Below are positions 34,007-38,527 of a DNA stretch of 38,527 nt, piece after piece. The notes under the pieces were generated by a model. That model was not told the origin of the DNA, searched no databases, and was given only the letters and a program-made list of their open reading frames with translations. The stretch is taken from contig CAZJRB010000069.1 in the NCBI GenBank assembly GCA_964547995.1, positions 1 through 38,527 of the forward strand, in the 5' to 3' direction. The stretch comes from CAZJRB01 sp964547995. Lineage in GTDB: Bacteria; Planctomycetota; Planctomycetia; Pirellulales; Thermoguttaceae. How positions within the stretch are numbered: the stretch's first letter is position 1; the number at the start of each line of letters is the position of its first letter. Made by a program: the position numbers and the translations under genes.

Positions 34007-34465
34007 CCCTTTATCGGTTCTCTCAACATCGAGTCCGTGACGCACGGCCAGTTGTGCCAAATGAATGCCAAAAGTGCCGCGAAGTTGGCCGATTGCGTCC
34101 ATGAAGACCCAGCTTGCGAAATGGCCGTGCTGATTGGCAAAGGGGATGATCTCTCGATCTTCGCACTGAACACGGGTAAGGAACTTCCGACAGGCAGCAC
34201 GAAGTGCACGAACGCTCTCGGCAATGTCCTTTGACAGATCCTGTTTGGACAACTCCTGCGTTAGGAACCTGCGAATCTCTATAACTGAGTGCACGCAGTG
34301 CTGCGGAATCTCGGCCTCGCATGGATCGAACAGCACGCGTCTGTCTTCAAGAAACGTGATGATGCGTCGGGCGACAGATACATCAGGTTCAGGGGGATTC
34401 CATGATGCACCGAAAATTGGGCAACTCAGCCCGGTCAAACGGGAAGTTATCTCTTTGAATTTCAT
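32792..34465 (-). CDS. DUF6650-like protein, last integron cassette, stop codon lost
   Basis: The first 155 or so residues (34465 down to about 34000) are a clear family-like domain: MKFKEITSRLTGLSCPIFGA, NPPEPDVSVARRIITFLEDR, HSVIEIRRFLTQEL and LRGTFGIHLAQLAVRHGLDV, which I recall as DUF6650; function unknown. After GLDVE the frame continues for about 400 residues antisense to the M14/GATase gene, with composition typical of a non-coding frame, to a stop at 32792. The start has GAGAAAGAA directly before it and lies 12 bases from the attC at 34477. The likely history is that the 3' part of the cassette, with stop and attC, was deleted at the array boundary near 34010. Gene start and domain are well supported; the long tail is not. 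Confidence 0.6.
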   Translation of the reverse strand: MKFKEITSRLTGLSCPIFGASWNPPEPDVSVARRIITFLEDRRVLFDPCEAEIPQHCVHSVIEIRRFLTQELSKQDLSKDIAESVRALRAACRKFLTRVQCEDREIIPFANQHGHFASWVFMDAIGQLRGTFGIHLAQLAVRHGLDVERTDKGSERSGRFSLCRPLDGAADEVFQGFRLLGVRAETDHAASAVPRSHRGGRADHDPPRRVVLRHLGPKDGQHVVVGQRLRAGRFENRAVVVLDRGAPVAAAEDLPAPLGQLDLDHGSASAPLGAFGLGIEDFQPPGESFAREIGPAADADVSAAAVDELPHLLAAGGADCPGLRAAASAGEDHRVELPEGPAADLFRPDADDRRVVPLAEQLDQSRQPLAAGPRSVVHGDLNPPGRVFPVDQPIDADLRGKHLQVFQESMDGDPVLPGAPGDRLILERRLDDDGVGAEVFPGGPGKATVFRRPEADESLLFLLDCLVDRAEQQRCRPPSRRRRMDDHAAADAPGVDLVKVVPFVQIDEPVGLVLPDEPPDADGRRAACVGRLPGLGEVAVEVLELLVDLGRISLVGL

Positions 34466-34476
34466 TTCTTTCTCAC

Positions 34477-34535
34477 GTCGAACGTCATGCTTCAGCGGCG
34501 CGCTCTAGCGTGTCCGCTGGAAGCAGTTGTTCGAT
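34477..34535 (-). other. attC recombination site of cassette 4
   Basis: Minus strand: R'' ATCGAAC, spacer, L'' CTTCCAGCGG, short loop, L' CCGCTGAAG, 6-base spacer, R' GTTCGAC. TCGAAC and GTTCGA pair fully; the L arms pair over nine bases with one extrahelical C on the L'' side. Cutting is expected after G of GTTCGAC (34483). Confidence 0.88.
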
Positions 34536-34541
34536 TTGCAG

Positions 34542-35207
34542 TCACAGAGGATCAAAGCCATGCTGTGCCTCCAGTACGGCAAAGTCGGCCTTGGTTCTGG
34601 CAGCACACATACAGATGTTGTCCCCCTCCGAATTGCGGATAAGCGAACTACCATTCATCCAGATGTGGAGTCCATTGATGTCTACCACCTTCTTCCAAGT
34701 CCTTGAGACTTCCGGCATGACTTCGTCTTCTTCTTCATGTATTCCGAGATAATCGAAGCCTCCGCCCGAGGTCTGGAGATAGATCATATCTCGAAGGAAG
34801 TCCGAAAGAGCAACACCGCCCGCCTCGAACCATTCCGTATCCGCACTCTGCCAGACCAGGGGATCGGCTTCTGCCAAGTCACATACTCGTACTCCCCAGG
34901 CGAATACCCCCTGATTCTCATTCAGGAATACGAGGACGTTATCGGCGATGATAAGCTCAGCGGGTGACAAAAGCTGATCTTGAGCCGTGTTCAATCTCTG
35001 AAATGTGCCCAAGATTTCGTAGTATTCGCGCAATGCTGGCGGGAGCGGGATACCCAAGCGCACTTCTTCATCGCTCATCACCGAGGAGGGAATGCCGGAC
35101 TTTGGCAAATCATCCCCGTATAGCTCCTCGGCGATTTGTCTATATGTCGAACCGTATTTCATGGCTTCCATCAATCGAACGACTGAGGTAACCGGGCGGC
35201 GGACCAT
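34542..35207 (-). CDS. SMI1/KNR4 (SUKH) family protein, integron cassette 4
   Basis: 221 residues, no signal peptide. LGIPLPPALREYYEILGTF is the SUKH entry motif and VFLNENQGVFAWGVRV the central strand block; the fold ends near LIYLQTSGGGFDY. SUKH proteins are mostly immunity proteins against contact-dependent or polymorphic toxins, but no toxin gene lies beside it, so it would be an orphan immunity or generic binding protein. The reading frame begins about 43 bases after the presumed cassette boundary and ends 7 bases before the R'' box of its attC, the compact layout of integron cassettes. Base composition is clearly lower in GC than the neighbouring chromosome. Confidence 0.88.
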   Translation of the reverse strand: MVRRPVTSVVRLMEAMKYGSTYRQIAEELYGDDLPKSGIPSSVMSDEEVRLGIPLPPALREYYEILGTFQRLNTAQDQLLSPAELIIADNVLVFLNENQGVFAWGVRVCDLAEADPLVWQSADTEWFEAGGVALSDFLRDMIYLQTSGGGFDYLGIHEEEDEVMPEVSRTWKKVVDINGLHIWMNGSSLIRNSEGDNICMCAARTKADFAVLEAQHGFDPL

Positions 35208-35244
35208 CAGGAAGACGCCCGAATCACCGAAAACCTCTCCAGCA

Positions 35245-35300
35245 TTTTAACGCTTGAATCGCCAAAAATGTAGCCGCTCCGGTTCACCGTTTTGTTCGGT
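35245..35300 (-). other. degenerate attC of cassette 3
   Basis: Minus strand: R'' ACCGAAC (35300-35294), a 6-base spacer, then GTGAACCGGAGCGGC as the L'' arm. The matching L' arm is missing; GTTAAAA (35251-35245) could be a replacement R' box. A second candidate R'' GCCCAAC lies at 35310-35304. The site is probably half deleted. Confidence 0.55.
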
Positions 35301-35337
35301 GGCGTTGGGCGTGACGACCAGTTGCATTGTCTATGGA

Positions 35338-36222
35338 TCAAGCATTAGAATCGGCATCCACGTGTTCCAAGTTGGGAACACCAGCCAAAAAACGGTCGTA
35401 GAACAGTCTGTAGTCAGCTTTCGCTTGTTCGTTACCCTGGGTCGTTTCGAGCCAAGTGGACATGCCATCAAGCCCCCATTGGTTGTCCTGGCGAAGTCGG
35501 ATGGAAAAGTCAAATACCAAGACACCGAGTACCCCGTGACCTTGGACCCACCGGAAGATGTCTGCGTGATACCGATCGAATAATTGGGTCGCCTTCAAAA
35601 CGGATATCGTGACGTACATCTGGCTGTGAAGTCGCGAAATGATCGGCGCGTTATTCGGATTCCACGCCAACGAAAGCTCGATCGCGATGATTCCCGGTCG
35701 CCCGGCGCCCTGAATCTGATCCGCTGCTTTCTTGATGTGACGCTTGATCTGGTGAAGACTCTTGATTCTTTTGGCGGCGATACCGAATTCTCTGCCGTTG
35801 ATTGTGCACGAGATATCAGGCTCGTCGTAAGTAACAGGATGGAGTCCTGCATTCTGACACACCGCAGCCAAGTAAAGATGGAATTGTGAATTTCGACCGA
35901 CAGATTGTTCTCGATCGTTCTGCGGAAGAGTCGAATCTTTCAGCGTCTTCTTCACTAGCGCCTTGAACTTGTCGTCGTCGCGATGCGATTGGAGTTGGTC
36001 GAAAACAAATCCCAATTGCTGCAAATCACGCACCGCCTCCAGCGCTGTGGAGAATCTTGGATCGTCAAACGGAATGAAATCAGAACTGAGAACCTTATGC
36101 ATTCGCATCAGGCGGGAGGTTGGATGCGGATTCAATCCGATTGCTCGCACCTGCTCGATGATATAGCTCGCGTTCTCGCCACGTGTCCGTGGTATCACCC
36201 GATCCGGAAGTAGATCAGTCAT
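35338..36222 (-). CDS. possible PD-(D/E)XK nuclease-like protein, integron cassette 3
   Basis: 294 residues, cytoplasmic; not assigned to a named family. NSQFHLYLAAVCQNAGLHPV is followed by EPDISCTINGREFGIAAKRI, a pattern compatible with a PD-(D/E)XK core (Asp136, then AxK with Lys151, where the acid residue is replaced by Ala). ADQIQGAGRPGIIAIEL would be the next strand. The N-terminal 100 residues are helical and the C-terminal third has DNQWGLDGMSTWLETTQG. If nuclease-like it may be inactive or a restriction-fold scaffold. The start ATG 36222 lies about 88 bases after the attC of the preceding cassette. Low GC compared with flanking genes. The nuclease reading is an inference from one motif. 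Confidence 0.75.
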   Translation of the reverse strand: MTDLLPDRVIPRTRGENASYIIEQVRAIGLNPHPTSRLMRMHKVLSSDFIPFDDPRFSTALEAVRDLQQLGFVFDQLQSHRDDDKFKALVKKTLKDSTLPQNDREQSVGRNSQFHLYLAAVCQNAGLHPVTYDEPDISCTINGREFGIAAKRIKSLHQIKRHIKKAADQIQGAGRPGIIAIELSLAWNPNNAPIISRLHSQMYVTISVLKATQLFDRYHADIFRWVQGHGVLGVLVFDFSIRLRQDNQWGLDGMSTWLETTQGNEQAKADYRLFYDRFLAGVPNLEHVDADSNA

Positions 36223-36303
36223 TTCCTAAGCTCGCGTAGCCTCGGTAGTATTCCATTCTATGGACCGATCGAGGGCGAAACTGGTTCGCGCTGTCTTGAA
36301 GCC

Positions 36304-36432
36304 GCCGAACGGTCGAGTTCAGCCGCGTGCGGGCCAGTCCGCTACGGCTTGGTTCATTGTATCACTTTCCTGGATTTCTTGCAGCCTGTTTCTTGTTTCG
36401 GTAGCACGTCGGGCTGCAACGTCTGGTTCGCC
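36304..36432 (-). other. attC recombination site of cassette 2
   Basis: Minus strand: R'' GGCGAAC, spacer CAGAC, L'' GTTGCAGCCCGACGTGC; on the other side L' is the inverse of GTTCAGCCGCGTGC, spacer TCGACC, R' GTTCGGC. The arms pair over 14 bases with three extrahelical bases on L''. R'' is the exact inverse of the GTTCGCC at which this cassette begins (37172-37166). The loop contains a further half-site-like segment (36338-36357). Confidence 0.85.
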
Positions 36433-36487
36433 ACGCCCGGCACGCTGTGCCATACACAACTCCATCTGTTACTCCGTTGTCAACGAA

Positions 36488-37147
36488 TTATTCCACTCCG
36501 TGTGGCCCAATACAAACAAACAGACCTGAGCAGAAGAGATGATTCAGCAGCACAAGCCCGAGCAAGGCACCAATCGTCGTGATCCAACCGAACTCTCTAC
36601 AAAATCGCCAAGGTCGAACCACCATCGCAACGGCAATCGTTCCTCCAGTAACCCACAGCATGTTGCATCCGACATACGGTAGCGTTTGCCACCAAGGCAT
36701 CTTCAGCATTGCATGCGAAATGAACACTGGTCGGTAGAACTGCGATCCAAGGAACCAGTTGAGGACGATACAGCCAATCCAGAAGAGCCACCACCTCGTC
36801 ATGCTGATTCCTCGAAAAGCACCCGACAAAGCCTTCCAGCCAGAATAGAAAGACATTGCCATGACCGCGAAACACACAGCCAGACCACTGAGAGAACTGT
36901 AGCAGTAGTGGTACAAGTAGACCCAGTGTTCTGCCCCTGGGTGCCCGATTTCCCACACGACCGCAAGAAGAAATGATCGGGAGTTCCACCACGGACTGAG
37001 AAAGCTGGTCGTCAGAAACAAGAGCATCACGGCGAAGAAGACGAACGGCGGTATAGCTCTGCCAGTCCACCAGATGTACGATCGTCTCTCATCAGTTAAA
37101 TGCGGTTCCTCTGGGGACTGATAAGGGTTTTCTTCGACCACATGCAT
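36488..37147 (-). CDS. membrane protein with N-terminal NPYQSP motif, integron cassette 2
   Basis: 219 residues from ATG 37147, about 23 bases after the cassette boundary. The N-terminus MHVVEENPYQSPEEP has the NPYQSP signature typical of planctomycete membrane proteins. Four or five transmembrane helices follow (PPFVFFAVMLLFLTTSFL, SLSGLAVCFAVMAMSFY, WWLFWIGCIVLNWFLG, GGTIAVAMVV, TIGALLGLVLLNHLFC). No catalytic motif; function unknown. The planctomycete-type motif implies that the cassette was formed inside this phylum rather than captured from a distant donor. The upstream in-frame ATG at 37198 would start inside the attC and is rejected. Confidence 0.8.
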   Translation of the reverse strand: MHVVEENPYQSPEEPHLTDERRSYIWWTGRAIPPFVFFAVMLLFLTTSFLSPWWNSRSFLLAVVWEIGHPGAEHWVYLYHYCYSSLSGLAVCFAVMAMSFYSGWKALSGAFRGISMTRWWLFWIGCIVLNWFLGSQFYRPVFISHAMLKMPWWQTLPYVGCNMLWVTGGTIAVAMVVRPWRFCREFGWITTIGALLGLVLLNHLFCSGLFVCIGPHGVE

Positions 37148-37165
37148 GAGGTTCTCAATTGCAGG

Positions 37166-37256
37166 GGCGAACGTTGGAGCTGACCGGGTGGCCGCCAATC
37201 AGCTATCCATTCAATTCCGACCTAATCGGCCACTCCGGTCGAGCGATTGGTTATCT
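37166..37256 (-). other. attC recombination site of cassette 1
   Basis: Minus strand: R'' AGATAAC, spacer CAATCG, L'' CTCGACCGGAGTGGCCG; L' is the inverse of GCTGACCGGGTGGCCG, spacer TCCAAC, R' GTTCGCC. The arms pair over 13 bases with one extrahelical A on L''. R'' is the inverse, at six of seven positions, of the GTTATCC at which this cassette begins (38064-38058). Confidence 0.87.
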
Positions 37257-37281
37257 GCAATCGCTGAAGCCACATCGAAGG

Positions 37282-38049
37282 TTAAGGGCTGTCAGCCGTA
37301 GGATGTTGTTCTTCTGGCGTGAGCACGAACCGCACCTCGGTTAGCTCGTCGATACCGTCATCCCCTGTTGGCGGCGTCCGATATGCAGCTGTTTCTATTT
37401 GGTCAGGGTCTTCGTTTGGCCGTAAACGACGGTTCATCACAAAGCTGCGACGTGCAGTTTCTGGTTCGTGGGATGCGTCATACCCAATCGGAAACGACAT
37501 ATCAAGAATCGAGTCGGTGGCAAACTCAAGACTACCATCATGCATGCCCTGAATCGACCCGACCTGACGATGATTTGCCAGAAGATGGTCACAAGACCAT
37601 TGTGCGTATAGCCATTCTGAAACGGTGGGCAAACGATAGCTAAAATCAGGATCATCTACAGTCATCCGATGGGAAATATTGACCGCGCTCACCCAGTCAG
37701 GAATTGTCGCAGCCAATTCCCAGTCAATGTTTTCAAACGTAGACAATCCGCCGACGCTTCCTCCAAGTTCACGATACTTGTTCAGCGACAACTCGCGAGC
37801 CTGTAGGTAGAAACCATTCACTGGTGCTTGGCCCAACCCGCGTCTAATGCACTCAGCCTTCCAACGCTCGCCAGATGGTGGTATCCAAACAAACTGCATT
37901 CCGTTCCGGACAATGGTTGCGCTGTTTGTCGCGTCAAAAGTCTGTTGTGCGTCGCTTTGCTCTACGCGTGCCGGACTGCTTTGCGATATGCATCCGGTGG
38001 TAGCAAGGCAAGTGACGATAATCAGGTGGCTGGTGTTTTGGATATGCAT
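37282..38049 (-). CDS. lipoprotein with degenerate formylglycine-generating-enzyme-like domain, integron cassette 1
   Basis: 255 residues. LIIVTCLATTGC ends at Cys20 in a lipobox-like context, so it is probably a lipoprotein. MQFVWIPPSGERW, VNGFYLQARELSLNKYREL and SYRLPTVSEWLYAQW follow the order of the FGE/SUMF1 fold (compare the family's YRLPTEAEWEYA). The C-terminal catalytic cysteines and the RGGSW/GFR blocks are not recognisable (RRSFVMNRRL and TEVRFVL stand in their place), so sulfatase activation is unlikely and a binding role more probable. The start lies 12 bases after the cassette boundary GTTATCC, and the stop 26 bases before its attC. Confidence 0.8.
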   Translation of the reverse strand: MHIQNTSHLIIVTCLATTGCISQSSPARVEQSDAQQTFDATNSATIVRNGMQFVWIPPSGERWKAECIRRGLGQAPVNGFYLQARELSLNKYRELGGSVGGLSTFENIDWELAATIPDWVSAVNISHRMTVDDPDFSYRLPTVSEWLYAQWSCDHLLANHRQVGSIQGMHDGSLEFATDSILDMSFPIGYDASHEPETARRSFVMNRRLRPNEDPDQIETAAYRTPPTGDDGIDELTEVRFVLTPEEQHPTADSP

Positions 38050-38062
38050 TTTCAGTCGGATA

Positions 38063-38250
38063 ACTAGTCAGTAGTTTCTAGGATTTTGTGAGGCTGATTT
38101 GGCACGTGTATGCAGCGTTTTGGGGGTGCTAGCACAGGTTTTTCGAAGTCTGGTCGACGCTCCCTGAAATGCGAAAACCGGTGCTAGCATCGCGAAACCC
38201 GGTAGATTTGCTGTTCGGCGTTTCAAAAGTCCTAGAAAGTACTGACTAGT
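38063..38250. repeat. 188-base inverted-repeat element at the head of the cassette array
   Basis: Terminal arms 38063-38087 and 38225-38250 are inverse over 23 of 25 aligned bases (ACTAGTCAGTAGTTTCTAGG type). Nested arms follow inside (GCTAGCACAGGTTTTTCG with a near inverse). The left end abuts the GTTATCC crossover of cassette 1. It may be the attC of a cassette without a gene, part of attI, or a MITE. The gap 38050-38395 contains no supported gene. Confidence 0.75.
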
Positions 38251-38294
38251 GTTTATCAATATCTCGGATAATACCTGTACACCGCAAATTTGCG

Positions 38295-38393
38295 GGATAA
38301 CGCGCAATGGCGATATTTTGGTAAGTCATTTCATGCAATGGAGTTGCGGTGATTCACGGTTAAGTCCGGAATGTTATCCGGCCTCTCGATAAC
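38295..38393 (-). other. candidate attI region
   Basis: Between integrase stop and the array. On the minus strand GTTATCC occurs at 38301-38295 beside the perfect palindrome CCGCAAATTTGCGG (38282-38295). A further GTTATC/GATAAC inverted pair lies at 38373-38393. GTTATCC is also the boundary of cassette 1. The exact attI cannot be fixed from sequence alone. Confidence 0.4.
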
Positions 38394-38395
38394 AC

Positions 38396-38527
38396 TCACC
38401 GCGGCTTACGAATCCGGTCCGCTGGACTCTCGACCCCGTAACCTCCTCGATTCAAAACATGGGTATAGATCATCGTTGTGCGGACATCTGCATGCCCGAG
38501 AAGCTCCTGTATTGTTCGGATGTCGTA
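38396..38527 (-). CDS. intI: integron integrase, C-terminal fragment (window edge)
   Basis: Only the last 43 residues are in the window; the gene continues beyond the right edge. YDIRTIQELLGHADVRTTM leads into IYTHVLNRGG and SPADRI. This has the box II features of tyrosine recombinases: LLGHADV with the conserved His and the nucleophile Tyr in MIYTHVL. The YTHVLNRGG-x-G-V-x-SP-x-D ending is characteristic of integron integrases rather than XerC/D. It is transcribed toward the cassettes, so its 3' end faces the array; in most integrons the 5' end does. The stop is TGA 38398-38396. Confidence 0.92.
   Translation of the reverse strand, partial: YDIRTIQELLGHADVRTTMIYTHVLNRGGYGVESPADRIRKPR

Larger units (their letters stand above)
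34007..38527 (-). mobile_element. chromosomal integron: cassette array with reversed integrase
   Basis: Integrase end at 38396-38527, then leftwards five same-direction genes separated by attC-like sites, all more AT-rich than the flanking chromosome. Cassettes, read on the minus strand: 1, about 38063-37172; 2, 37171-36310; 3, 36309-about 35251; 4, about 35250-34483; 5, from 34482, truncated. Integrase and cassettes share one direction, unlike most integrons, where the integrase faces away. Confidence 0.85.

Noticed and set aside
38068..38307. Small minus-strand protein at the array head
   Set aside because: It lies inside the 188-base inverted repeat, has no ribosome site, and its sequence is low-complexity.
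34007..38527. Prophage or ICE remnant
   Set aside because: No phage structural, conjugation or excision genes are present; the recombinase ending and attC-like sites point to an integron.
1..38527. tRNA or rRNA genes
   Set aside because: No cloverleaf with CCA end or rRNA-like conserved stretch was recognised by eye; a tRNA scan could still find one.

Overview
The window looks like planctomycete chromosome, probably of the Pirellulales type. The GC-rich part carries enlarged secreted proteins (PDZ/HEAT, EF-hand, LRR lipoprotein), several fucosidases and an N-terminal NPYxxP motif in membrane proteins. It also has many palindromic repeats that look REP/REPIN-like, and an IS200-type transposase lies among some of them. 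Family names are from recognition of sequence motifs; no database search was run.

Layout. 1-596: end of a large secreted protein with a metallopeptidase-like zinc motif. 746-6930: plus-strand cluster of an unknown exported protein, a sialate O-acetylesterase-like SGNH hydrolase and a PDZ/HEAT protein. 7018-10099: minus-strand Sir2 deacylase, small membrane protein and gingipain-type (C25) protease. 10435-13307: EF-hand protein, an antisense-overlapping HEAT protein and a lipoate ligase-like protein. 13351-14250: IS200-type transposase between composite palindromic repeats. 14289-23391: minus-strand fucosidase region with two GH95 enzymes, one GH29 enzyme, an LRR lipoprotein, a four-helix-bundle protein in inverted repeats and a GH95 tail remnant. 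23568-25393: APC transporter and, divergently, infA. 25576-29331: two tandem paralogous secreted proteins of unknown function, closed by a strong terminator. 29764-34006: hldE with a linked unknown gene, then a divergent M14-type/GATase-like fusion.

The most interesting part is 34007-38527. The last 132 bases encode on the minus strand the C-terminus of an integron-type tyrosine recombinase. To its left lie five minus-strand genes of visibly lower GC. Between them sit attC-like sites with R and L arms, 5-6 nt spacers and extrahelical bases always on the same arm. For the first two cassettes, and partly the third, the first bases of the cassette complement the R'' box of its own attC, as expected of a mobile cassette. 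I read this as a chromosomal integron with the integrase in reversed orientation, transcribed in the same direction as the cassettes. The cassettes encode an FGE-like lipoprotein, an NPYQSP membrane protein, a possible PD-(D/E)XK nuclease, a SMI1/KNR4 (SUKH) protein and a DUF6650-like protein. The last has lost its stop codon and runs antisense into the chromosomal neighbour, suggesting the distal end of the array was truncated.

How the genes may work together: the esterase and three fucosidases point to breakdown of fucosylated, acetylated polysaccharides; hldE points to heptose-containing surface glycans; the integron supplies exchangeable accessory genes.
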